Positions 11,269 through 24,149 of a stretch of DNA of 64,000 nucleotides are shown here, one piece after another (the stretch's first letter is position 1; every line of letters begins with the position of its first letter). The translations under genes were made by a program, and so were the position numbers. Under the pieces are notes generated by a model. That model was not told the origin of the DNA, searched no databases, and saw only the letters and a list, made by a program, of their open reading frames with translations. The stretch is from Panagrolaimus kolymaensis. Taxonomy: Eukaryota; Nematoda; Chromadorea; Rhabditida; Panagrolaimidae. The stretch spans positions 7,998,001-8,062,000 of the forward strand of contig JAJQJQ010000003.1 in NCBI GenBank assembly GCA_028622995.1, read 5' to 3'.

Positions 11269-12887
11269 TAATTTAATGGCTTCATTAACTCCATAAAAAA
11301 GAATCAAGGTTATTAAAATTTTACAATATATTTTAAACCATTTTCATTTTTTTACAAATTAAAAAAAATTCATTACTTTTAATTTGCTTTGAAAAACAAA
11401 AAAAATAATTTGATTGTTTTTTGTAAATATATTTAATAAAATCAGGAAAATCTTTTTTTCTTAGAAACAAATCTATTAACTAGAGATAAAGACAACATTA
11501 ATAAGAGTTATAAAGAAATAAAAAGCTAGAGAAAGTACGTTGTGGAAAACTAATTACAAAATTTTAAAAATTTTAAATAAAGAAAGTAGAATTTTTTGTT
11601 AAAGGAATAAATATTTTTTAAGAGTAAATGAACGAGAAAAAAAAGAGTACAAAAAAGCAATTGAAAAGCCGATATGTTTAAAAGTATTGATGTACAAAAA
11701 TACGGAGAGATCGGAAAAAAGAGAAAATGGCGAAAGTTTATTTGAAAGTGATGGAATGTTCAATGTACAACCCTTTTTTCTATTATGTCTGCCGAAGCAA
11801 TAATGTCTACGACTGCTTTCATCCTGTTTCGTGCGCTTACTGTTGTTTTTCTCTCCTTTTTTTGTTTTTTGTAAATATGTATGTATATCGAACACAAGAA
11901 AAAAAAAGCTTCACTTGCTTTATCGATGGCAATGATCTTATTTTTTATGTACAATGTTTTCTTTTTGTGTGTCATTTTGCTTCACTAAAATACTAAGTGT
12001 TTTTAGAAACAAAAGGCAGATGAAAAATGCAAAAAGATCAAACTTCAAAAACAATGAATCTAAAAATTTTGCATTTTATTTTTGATTTAACTTACAAATT
12101 TGAGAGTTGTTAATCAAATGCATTTTTCTGTTACCGAAGAATTCAATAAAATTTTTATTACCATTTTTACGCTAAACTTGGATATAAAATTGGCAAATTT
12201 TGGCTTGATTGAGTCTCATTGCCATTATAATAAATTAAATCAATGCATCTTAGAAAGAAAGAATATTTTAATATCTTTAAAAATTTTCGGATTCCTTTCC
12301 AATCGATTTTTAGATTTTAGTTTAATGGCTCTTTGATTTTTTTTACAGAAAATCTTTGATTCATTTGAATTTTTACAAAATTTAATTCCAATTTTAAAAA
12401 AAGTTCAAAACCAGCGGCTACGCCTGCAATAAGCCAGCAATTCCGGGTAAGAAAAAAAGAAATAACCGGAGCATAGTCATCGCGATTGCTATTGCTCATC
12501 TTCTTTTCTTTCTTCTCTTTTCATACAATTCTTGATTCATCTCCTTTTCGAACCAGCCAACCGACCAAAAAATGGACAATACAATTGCGCGCGCAACTAA
12601 ACTTCCTTATATATATTTTTTCCTTCTTTCTTTCCTTTTTTTAGTTAGTCTTAGTTCGTCGCTCTTCTTTATGTTAATCTTTCTTTATTTGCAGCCAACA
12701 CAATACTCCTCACGCATTTCTGTCTTCTTTTTTTCTTCTTCGTGAAATCGTTTTTTCTTTTCCTTTTTTGAATCGGGATCTTCCTTGTCAAGGTCGTTGT
12801 TATTGTTAAGATTAATATTTATGAAACGTGTGTATTTTGTTGTAACTCCAATCTTTAAAAAAAGTTAAATTTTTAGTAAACTTGAAA
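11269..12887. other. intergenic, upstream of myosin light chain
   Basis: AT-rich with C/T-rich tracts between 12480 and 12780. Several long frames (11599-11996, both strands) overlap each other and have low-complexity composition, so I do not call them genes. A TTTTTAG acceptor at 12870-12876 precedes the mlc-3 ATG by 11 bases. Confidence 0.4.
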
Positions 12888-13449
12888 ATGGTTTCCGGAT
12901 CAGTTGATGATCATCTCGCAGATTGTCGAGAAATTTTCACTTATTTTGATTCTAAGGGTGACGAAAAAATTAATGTTGCTCAAGTTGGTGATGTTTTACG
13001 TGCATTAGGACAAAATCCAACTGAAGCGGAAATTCAAAAGTGTTGCGAACATTGGAATGATCCAGGTTTTGTTTTATCTTTTTCTTGGAATATAAAAAAT
13101 TAATCATTGCCATTTTTTAAGATTCACGAATCAGTTTTGAAGAATTTGTGCCCATTTATCAAACGGTTAACAAAAATCGATCTTCACATACCCTTGATGA
13201 ATTCATCGAAGGCCTTTCACATTTCGATAAAGATGGAAATGGAACTATTAATGTCGCAGAATTGCGCCATTTACTTACAACTCTTGGTAAGTTACTCCAT
13301 CAAAGAATTTTTTATCAAATAAAATCGATTATTGCTTTTTAGGTGAACGATTAAGCGACGAAGAAGTTGATCAACTTCTTAGCGGCCATGAAGATTCTCA
13401 TGGAAATGTAAATATCGCTGATTTTGTTCGTAGCATTATGCAATCATAA
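12888..13449 (+). CDS. mlc-3: essential myosin light chain (EF-hand)
   Basis: Exons 12888-13065, 13122-13286, 13343-13449 give 149 residues, the normal length for an essential (alkali) light chain. The order of motifs fits nematode MLC-3: [39 protein letters not shown], a middle [18 protein letters not shown] segment, [20 protein letters not shown], and a last [13 protein letters not shown]-hand 3 ([12 protein letters not shown]) still carries canonical ligand positions, which most muscle essential chains have lost. The first loop ([12 protein letters not shown]) lacks the final Glu. The protein binds the first IQ site of the myosin heavy-chain neck. A calmodulin-like protein is less likely given the light-chain signature ALGxNPTxAE. 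Confidence 0.85.
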
Positions 13450-13863
13450 AATTCCTTTATTTCTTTCCAGTATTATAACAAAAATATATTAACTTATTAT
13501 TATCTCTGAACATCTTTTTAATTATGGCCTTTGACTATTTTGTCAGTGTCTTTTTAATTGTTTTTAACTTCTTCATTTGCATATTATAATTACTTTTTCT
13601 TTCGCAAGTTAACAATAAAAATTTAAATATTTTGCATGAATACAAAAAAAAATATATTAACGAATCTTTCTTACAAGTATCAGTAAAAAAAAGAAATCCC
13701 GTCGGGTCTTTTTCACTAAAATATAATAAATGGAGTCTTTGCACGAATAATTTTTTTTCTCGGCAGCTTGAATTTTTTTTCTCAAAAATTATTTTGGCTT
13801 ATCAAACAAATTATATTTAATTTTTGGAGTAATTAATTTATTTTATTTATCAAATAACTAAAA
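13450..13863. other. mlc-3 / taf-9 spacer
   Basis: About 410 AT-rich bases between two genes in the same direction. No polyadenylation or trans-splice site was assigned with confidence, so co-transcription is possible but not shown. Frames at 13535-13820 are short and low complexity. Confidence 0.3.
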
Positions 13864-14601
13864 ATGTCAGGTAATCCATCAACTTCGGCTGCTTCTAGTT
13901 CGTCTGCAAAGCGAGCTAAACCTTCCACAAAACCAAAAAGCGGCAAAAAGTCTGATTCAGATTTAATGCCACCTCCATCGTCATCAATGATGTCGAGAAT
14001 GATCAATAGTAAGTTGAATGACTTTTAATAATCACAATAAAAATGTTAATATTTAAGCTGGAGGTAAACCATTAACGATAGAGGAAAGAACGGCTTTGGG
14101 AGTTCAAGCATTATTAAAAGATGTGAATATGAAAGCCGATGATGCGGCGATGGAAATGTTGGGAGAATTGACGCGAACTATTTGTGTCAATATGTTAAAA
14201 GATGCAAGGACTATTGCAATTCACGCTGAACGAACCGATGTTCAACCAGATGATGTAAATTACGCGGCAAGAAAATATAGTAAGCTTGAAAAAAAAATAT
14301 TTAAAACATAAAAAAAGATTATTTTTTTGCAGATATAAAACAACAAAGTCGAATGGAAAGAGCTGAATTAGCTAAAAGTATAAATAGTCAAGAATTACCT
14401 AAATTACGAGGAAATGGTCTCCATCTTCCCGTGGATCGTTATTGCATAACCCAACCAACATTCCAAACAGCCGTTCAATTTAAAGTACAAGATGTAATGG
14501 ATTCTCAACCATCACAAGTTTCAACAACTTCCAAACCACAAAGTATCGGAACTGGGCAGGTGGCATCATTACTCAAACCTCAAGATGATGGATATGATTA
14601 A
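13864..14601 (+). CDS. taf-9: TFIID/SAGA subunit TAF9
   Basis: Exons 13864-14008, 14058-14279, 14333-14601 give 211 residues. A Ser-rich leader of about 48 residues precedes a histone-fold (residues about 58-125: VQALLKDVNMKADDAAMEML, ELTRTICVNMLKDA, then HAERTDVQPDDVNYAARKY). The conserved downstream TAF9 segment contains LPVDRYCITQPTF, equivalent to the LPPDRYCLT motif. TAF9 pairs with TAF6 through the histone fold in TFIID and with TAF6L-type partners in SAGA. The C-terminal tail is Ser/Gln rich. Start is the first ATG of an open exon. Identification is strong from the histone fold plus the DRYC motif. Confidence 0.88.
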
Positions 14602-15142
14602 ATTTATCCAATTTACTTCTTTTTTTTTATTCGGGTCCAATTATTTATCACCAATTTTTAATAAAACAAATAATATTACTCAGTTTTCTAAAACAATTTG
14701 AAGCAAGAAAAACATGTTTATCTCAAAGAAAAAGGAAAGCTTTAACAAAAATTAATAAATGGAAACAAAAAAATAAAAGTTTATTATGCAACCAATAAAA
14801 CCCTTAAGTTTGGACATCCCGAATTTCGTAACCAATAATACACGTACGTTTAACCATACGTCCACGATTATGGAATTCCTTGTATTTACTCGAGTTGAAA
14901 CCCCAAATTGTGAAAATTGTGAATTGAACGAGATTCAATGAAATTTGGTTAAAAAAATAGCTGAAAAAGCTTTAGTTTTTTGAAGCAACAGTATTTTTTT
15001 TGTAAAAACCCAAATCTCGCCAAGAAACTTTTTCGCTGCTTTTTCTCTTTCACATTTTTTTGTTGCTTTTTTTCTTCTTCAAAGCGCTCTTCACTTTTTT
15101 TAAACAGCAAACATCAAAGCAGCTGTAAATTATAAATCAATT
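14602..15142. other. intergenic, taf-9 3' side and ABHD16 upstream
   Basis: Contains AATAAA at 14660 region and AT-rich sequence. No coding frame with supportable splice sites was seen. Confidence 0.35.
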
Positions 15143-16844
15143 ATGAATTTATTGACGGATATTTACAACCTCTTTCTTGGTCCAACTATCCGTGGAAAAT
15201 TTACGCATGATACGTATGAAATGAATGTGATTGAATCTGTGGGATATACATTTGTTAAAACACTTCGAATTGTTCGATATTGTGCTGTTGCATTTTGGCC
15301 GGTTACTTTGTATTGGGCTTATCGACGCATTCATAGCTTGAAGGATCTAGAAGTCTTCTATTATCAACTACTTTTAACATGTATTGCTCTTGGAATTCGT
15401 GCTGTTGGTCGTGCTTCAAAGTAAGTTATCTTTTACCCTTTTTAACTTTCTTATTTTCATACTTTTTAGCCCTGAATATTGGAATATGTTGAAGCTTCTT
15501 CGAAAGCACTATGAACACCCTGAAAGCATGGAAGCTTTACATGAATTGCTTGTTTATGATATTGATGTATGTTTTCACTCTTATCTTCTAACTTTTATAT
15601 GTTCCTTTCTTACAGGTGTGTCACGTGAAAGCTATAGAAACTAAAGGAAGAACTGATCTATGGTATCCTGATCCACCCCATGGTTCTCATCCTTATGGTC
15701 CTACATCACTTATTTCTCACTTCTGTATCACATTTTTTGGTAGAAAAATGATTTATCCTGGTTCAATCACTTCGTTGAATGCTTTATTGGAAAGTACGAA
15801 TCATGGTTTGAGACGTGAAATGTGGAGACCTAATGATGTTAGTAACCTTTCTTACATATGATTCTTTTTTATATATTCATTTTTTAGTCTTTCCGAGCTG
15901 TTCGTTACCCATTGAAAACATCTGATGGAAACATCATTGATGCTGTTTTGCTAAGACAAAAAGGAAATAACGATCGTCAGAAAAATGTTTGTGTTATCGT
16001 GTGCGATGGAAATGCTGCAATCTATGAACGTTTTATGTCAAGAACTTTTATTGATGCTGGCTTCAATGTCATTGTTTGGAATCCACCTGGATTCGGACAA
16101 AGTACTGGTGTGCCATATCCTTCTGCTGTTTACAACTCTGCAAGTGCTGTTTATTCACTAGCTTCTGATATCGTTGGGTTCCGTGATATTATGGTTTATG
16201 GTTGGTCAATTGGAGGATTACCTGCTACATGGTTAGCTGCAAATTATCCTGTTCAATCTTTGTTTATTGATGCTTCATTTGATGATCTTATTCCTCTTGC
16301 AAAAGGAGCCATGCCAAGTGCTATGGAACCAATTGTTAAACATGCTGTTGGAAGCTACTTTAATATGCCAATCTCAGAACAATTATCGCATTATTCAGGA
16401 AAAGTTATGATCTTTCGTCGACGCTTTGATGAAATTATGTGTACCGATCGCAGCAACATGAATGCTCAAATTGCTTCCAATCGAGGAAATTATTTACTTC
16501 GTGACTTTTTGAAGAATCGTTACAGCTTTCTCAAATGGACTGATGCTGATGATGAAATACTTTTCGAATATATCAATGCTTCTTCGGATCAAAGAAAATA
16601 TTTGGAACTTGCTGACGAAAGTATTTTGTCTACGAATCTTCAACATTTATCTTTTCTTGAACGTGAATTAGTCATTCGTCGTTTAGCTAACTATCATTTT
16701 CGTGACTTCGATATTGGCCACAATATGCCTCTTCCATCTAGTGCCAAATTTGAAATTGAAGATGTTCCATTGTCTGATGATTTACTCTCATCCAAATCAA
16801 GTTCAGATCAAGATGAAGAAAGTTTTTATAAAGTTGAAGCTTAA
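15143..16844 (+). CDS. ABHD16A: ABHD16A-like phosphatidylserine lipase
   Basis: Exons 15143-15420, 15470-15566, 15616-15837, 15888-16844 give 517 residues (human ABHD16A 558). The N-terminal third has hydrophobic segments (about residues 49-65 and 75-90) expected to anchor it in ER membrane. The alpha/beta hydrolase core shows VWNPPGFGQSTGVPYPS and the nucleophile elbow GWSIGG with Ser306. Candidate acid and base residues are in MIFRRRFDEIM and DIGHNMPLP. Family members hydrolyse phosphatidylserine to lysophosphatidylserine; C. elegans has one such gene. The C-terminal tail is acidic and Ser-rich (SDDLLSSKSSSDQDEE). Start is the first ATG; all junctions keep frame. AATAAA at 16937. Confidence 0.88.
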
Positions 16845-17295
16845 CTTGATTGAATTGTGTTATTGTAATGATAATTTATTTGTACGTATGATCTCGTTTG
16901 TTTTTTTTTTTACTTTTTATGTATTGTTTGAAACGAAATAAATATATATTTTTGTATCATTTTCTTCTACCTATTATCTTATTGGATTACCAGTTGTTAT
17001 CTTATCTTTATGATTTTATGAACAAAGAAGGCGGAGTGAATTATTTTGCATTTTCTTTTTCATACTAACAGATCAGTTTTAAACTAAACCTTTCTACCTA
17101 ACTTCTTGTTTTCTTAGAGTTTATTACTTTTGATGATATGATCTTTGGCTTTTTTTATGACGAATGATATCAATGACCCGCGCTTGTCTTTTACAATTGT
17201 GTATTTTGTCATCATTTTTTTAAACTTTGCTTTCGTTTTCTAGACAAATCAACGCTACATTTTTAACTACCGCCTATTTTTTTGCATTTTTTCAA
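16845..17295. other. ABHD16 / ALDH7A1 spacer
   Basis: Same-direction spacer with AATAAA at 16937-16942 for the upstream gene and a TTTTCTAG acceptor at about 17243 before the downstream leader. No gene seen. Confidence 0.4.
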
Positions 17296-19095
<1,800 letters not shown>

Positions 19096-19193
19096 ACTTA
19101 TTAGTACATAGAATGCAATGTTATTTTTATATATTGCTCAATATATTTTTTGTTTTGTTATTCAGGTTTCGAGAAAAGTAGATAAATTATAGA

Positions 19194-19209
19194 AATAAAA
19201 ATCTTTATT
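19194..19209. terminator. back-to-back polyadenylation signals of ALDH7A1 and TTC7
   Basis: AATAAA on the plus strand at 19194-19199 serves ALDH7A1. TTTATT at 19204-19209 is AATAAA on the minus strand for TTC7. With normal cleavage 10-30 bases downstream, the two mature 3' ends would overlap by a few tens of bases. Confidence 0.55.
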
Positions 19210-19292
19210 CTAAATAAATTTTTCTCTCTGCAAAAACCTTTCTCAAGCTAATAAACAATTCAAAAAGCTTTCTAAAATTAAAATTGAATAAA

Positions 19293-22200
19293 TTAAGCAA
19301 AGTTCGTTTTAAATAATTTTGGAATGACCGTGAATGGCATGATAGGAGTGCTGGATTCCAAAGTTCCAGCAGTTTCAAAGCATTCTTGAGCTTCGTCATA
19401 CCGTTTTTGAGCAGCTAAAACACAACCAAGTTCATGCCATTGTTTATAATGCAAAGGATCCACGTTAATCATATCACTTAAAAAATAAAATAAACGACTG
19501 ATTGACCAAAACTTTTTTAACTACAAACCGAAGCATTTTTTCTGCGAGAATAAGATTTCCTTCCGCATGATAAACACTTGCAAGGCATTGAAGGGATGGC
19601 AAATGGGATGGTAAAATAGAAAGAGCAGCAAGAAGACATGATTTTGCTTCAGCTCGATATCGATTCGATAAAGAAGTATTGGATTCTTTTTTTGCTCGAA
19701 TTAAAAATAAACGAGATTTTAAATAAAAAGCTTCATGGGAATTAGGAAAAATATTGCATGCTTCTTCCACGCATGCTTGAACGTCGGAAGCTCGATCTAA
19801 TTCAATAAAAAATTCAGCTAATTCAACCCAAATATTTGCCTAAAAATAAACCCATAAATTTAAAGATCGAAGTTGCAATTGTAAACAAACTTGAATTCTA
19901 AAAGCTGAAGCCATGGAACCCACATTACTTCCAGATGACATAATTCCAATTGAACCCGAAACAGTCGAAGCAGCTCCACCATATTCAGATAAATTTGCTG
20001 CTGTTGAAGCTAACATTGAATTATTATCAGCTATATCCAAATTACTATTAGTTAATGAAACATGTGAAGCGGCCGAAATTCCTAAGGGTGCAGTAAAAAT
20101 TGGGTTCATTGGAGCTAAGGCATCTTTATTAGCTAATTGAATAACGCTACTTCCAGCTTTTAAAGCTACAGTGGATTCAGCTTTTTCTATTTGTTGATGA
20201 ACACCACTGCCATTTTGATGATGTCGTTGTTGTTGAAAGTCATTATTATCATCTTCAGTAATAATATGATTATAAGTTATTGGTAAACGTCGCCAAAAAC
20301 TAAGTAAATTTTTCGAAGTATGTAAAACTTCATCCAATCTACCATATTTTACTTCCAATTTTAGACGAAGTACAAGAAGCCCATAATGATTAGGATAGTC
20401 TATTATTGCATTTAGCACAAGGGTAAGAGCACTTTTATAATCTCGCCTGGCAGTAAATAACATTGCCATTAGCATAATTGCAGATGGTTGTTCATCATTT
20501 ATTATTAATGATTTTTGGCAATAATCGATAGCCATTTCAATATTCCGACATAAAGCATATTGAAGAGCAGTATAAAGTTTGGCAAGTTCATCATGAGGAT
20601 CAAGAATGCAAGCGGTTTCAAAATGTCTTAATGATTCTGTCATTACAACTTTTCTGGTTTCAAATGAAGGAATTGTTTGAGCTTTTTGACTGAAAGCTAA
20701 AGCATAAACAAGTGTGCAGCGGCTACTTTGCCAATTATTTTGACACAAGTTCAAAGCAATTGAAGCATGCTCCATTGCTAAAAATAATTAACATAAATAT
20801 TGAAGATCCAAAATCTCTTAGAAGCTTACCCAAATCATAATCAGCGAGGGATTCCATATTAATTTTAGCTATCATTAAATGTTCCGCAATATTATTATGA
20901 TCGGATGCTTCTAATTTTACGCAATGTTCAAGAATCTTTGATGCTCGAGCATATCTCCCCGCAGACATTAATGATAACCCAAATTGATACCACATATATC
21001 GATCTTTATTAGCAAATTTCATGGCTCTCTCATAAATAGTTGAAAGTAAATTATATTGTCGAACATTGGATAATACCTGCAAAAAATATTTATTGTTTAC
21101 AAAAAAAAAGGAGTTTTGTAATGGATAGCAAAATTCTTAAACATTTTTTTTTAGATTTTGTTTTTTTTTGTTTGGAAAACACCTTTCAAAAAAAAAGAAG
21201 CAAGAAACATCTTGGAAAATTTCCAACATGTATGTGCGTGAATATGCCTGGCAACAACGTATATTTAGTAATCATAAAATAAAAAAATAAATAAGAAAAA
21301 GCATGTTAAGCAAATAAAAACGCGAGCAAATAAGATGAAGAAAAAAAGATTTCAAAGGTTTTTAGTAAAAATCGAATTAAAGGTTGTCGTTCAAACAAAA
21401 TCTTTCTTTTTTTTCTTCAAATTTTTACAATTGTCTTTGTAAATCGGCACTTTTTTGAAGAAAAAAAGTTTAATTTTGCTTCGAAAAAAATTGGCTTGCA
21501 AAAATATTTTAATCAACAAATAAAAAAGAAAAAACTTACTATGGCTAATTGATTGTGAACCTTCTTTAAATTATGAATTAATCGTAATCGATCAAATGTT
21601 TCGTCATCATTGTTTGAAGCTCGAATAGATTTCGATGCTAATAATTCGCTAATAAGTAATAAAAGGATAATTTCTTCTAACCGTGAAGCAGGGCGAAAAA
21701 AATTCTTTGGACCCGTATAAAAACTTAAAAAGGAATATTCATTTAATTTTTTAATAAAAATTATAGTAACTTACTTTAAACTTTCTGATTTAGTATTTAT
21801 TGCAGTAGAATCATTGCTAACATCCAACATACCCCGTAATAAAACTTCAGCTAATTGTCGACATAAACGTTGTTGAAGTCTCATAACCACTAATTTATCA
21901 CTAAGTCTTATAGCTATTACTCGATACCACTCTATTCCTTCTTTATCCCATCTTCGATCATTATGATTTCCACGAAGGTTTAAATATGGAACTCGCTCGA
22001 GTGCTACCTCTAATAAATCTCCAGCTCGAAGAGTTTTGGATGGAATAAAAATATTAGTGGGATTTCCTGGAATTTTTAGATTATACTGACAAATTTTGAG
22101 GCTAATGTTTACGATTTAAATTTACAGCTTTTTCAAGTTCATCAATATATGAAAGAGAAAGTTCTGCGGATTTTTCAAAAGCATATATAACTCTTTCAAA

Positions 22201-22814
22201 CATCTTATCGTTGACTTTTCGATCTTTAGGAAGAGTGTGTTCGAATGAAAGGGCTAAAAATCAACAAAAAAATTAAATATATAAAAACCAAAAACAACTA
22301 TATTACCTTGAATAGCATAACCTTCAGCCACCAATTTTAATGAACGTAAACTAGTAAATTTTGTTTGAGCTTTAAGCATTTGACTTTTTTCAATACTTGA
22401 TAAAGCTTCATTAAAACTTTCACAAAAATAATATAATTTTGCAAGTAAAAGATAAGCTTCCATAACAATGGTTGATTCGCCGGGATAATTGGTAATGGCA
22501 TTTTTAAGTTCGCCTTCAGATCTTCGAAGAAAATCTTGATGTTGCTTTCTTGGTTGAATTCGATCTAAAACATTTTTCAAATATATAATCATAAAATAAT
22601 TATTACGAAATGATTGATTACCTCGAGTTCCAGCATGTTTTTCAAGAAATAATTCTAAACTTAATTCGCCTTCAATCAAATGAGCCAATTTCTCGACTCC
22701 AGAACTTTTCGATCGAATTGAATTCAAATATTCTGATAATTTCGTCCAATTACATTCCCCTCGACATTTATCAATTTCAGCTTCCAATCGACTCCCTTTT
22801 AATTTTGATGCCAT
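19293..22814 (-). CDS. TTC7: TTC7, tetratricopeptide scaffold of the PI4KIII-alpha complex
   Basis: Exons (minus): 22814-22622, 22564-22307, 22253-22126, 22085-21775, 21723-21540, 21076-20830, 20777-19891, 19839-19529, 19476-19293; 900 residues in frame (human TTC7A/B about 850). Diagnostic segments include the start GSRLEAEIDKCRGECNW, RQLAEVLLRGM, ERAMKFANKDRYMWYQF with SLMSAGRYARASKILEHC, and the C terminus IMPFTVIPKLF (human PFTIIPRVL). TPR helices run through most of the protein. TTC7 bridges PI4KIII-alpha to EFR3 and FAM126 at the plasma membrane and supports PI4P synthesis. Exon 7 carries a low-complexity Ser/Ala/Asn insert (about 640-730) not conserved in length. The 463-base intron 21077-21539 is longer than usual here. 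Confidence 0.9.
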
Positions 22815-24149
22815 CGATTACAAATCAAACACATTTGTTGTTATTTTTCAACAATAATAAATTATTTAAAATTCGTAAATATTATTTAAAATAAATAATG
22901 TCAATAAAAATAATTAGCAGAAGTATTAGCAAATAAATATAAAGAAAAAAGCTATAAAAAATAAGTAAGAATTAAAGTAAAAACGCATCTCGAAACGAAA
23001 ATAAATAACATCAAAAATGAGAGATTCCTTTCACGGAGAAAAGTAATCAACTACGGAGGATTTTTTTCAGAATATCATTTTTATTATCTTCCACGTGCAA
23101 CTTAAAAATTAAGTATTTTATTTTTGTAATTTTTATTTTAAATTTAGAGTATTATGATTGGCAGCCATTTTCCGAATTATTAAATCTTACCGAATCTCAA
23201 TGTTTTTATGAAAAAAGTCAGTTTTGTAGTTTCCAATTTTTTCTTTACTTTGAAGTCTGTCTTCAAATTCAACCGATTTTTTTAACCATTTTTTGTTTAT
23301 TAGAAGTATTTTTTCAAATCATGTTTTAATATGTTTTTCGCATACATCTTATCTTTAAATCCTGAGTTTCTAAGCTTTTATGTTCTTGCAGATATTTTTT
23401 AAATTTATATTTTCCTCAATTTTTTTTATTTTTTAAAATAAGTTTTTATATGGTTCTTAGTTAACTTCATAGCTTTTTTTAAATTCTGTCTTACTTTAAT
23501 TATTTATAGTCCAACTAAGATATGAATCGCTTGCTTCGCTGTTTCAGATGAAGTACATAGTTACGCTTATAAAGTTTATTGAAAGGGACAGCCAAAAATT
23601 CTCCATTTGCAAAAATTTAGCTTCTTTATTTTAATCCTTCTGAATGTCGTAGTGAGCTTGAATACTATGAACTAAATTTTTATAAATTCGTAAATTTTTT
23701 TGAAAATCAAAGCGAGGTTCTATAGGCTATAGCTTGGTTAAGATGCACTTGACTTATACTCTTTTTTTCCATGGATAAAAAAGTTTTTTTTGCGATATTT
23801 ATAGTTTATAGTCATTTCTGCGAAATTAAGTATGTTTTTATACTCTTTTTGAGTGCACACTAAATTTTTTATTATTAAACACACGCATAGAAAAAAATCA
23901 ACAAAGTGAGTATCTTAAAAATAACAACAATAATAAAAGAAAAATAATTATCCCGTATGAACAAAAATTATATTTGCGAGAATCCCGTTTTTTAAAAACA
24001 ATATTTGAGGTCAAAAAATTCACTATCAAAACAAAAAATAAAATAAGAACATAAAAAATTTTAAAGTTAGAAAAAGAAAAGAAAAAATCGATCATCGCAT
24101 TAAGGATGTTTTTTTTTTTGATTTATACAACGTAATAATAGCCATCATC
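22815..24149. other. intergenic, TTC7 upstream
   Basis: AT-rich; nothing supportable. Frames near 23898-24095 and 22610-22894 are low complexity or antisense to the TTC7 first exon. Confidence 0.4.

Noticed and set aside
11599..11996. Overlapping frames on both strands downstream of the TACC-like gene
   Set aside because: Low complexity and mutual overlap; no start, splice or domain evidence.
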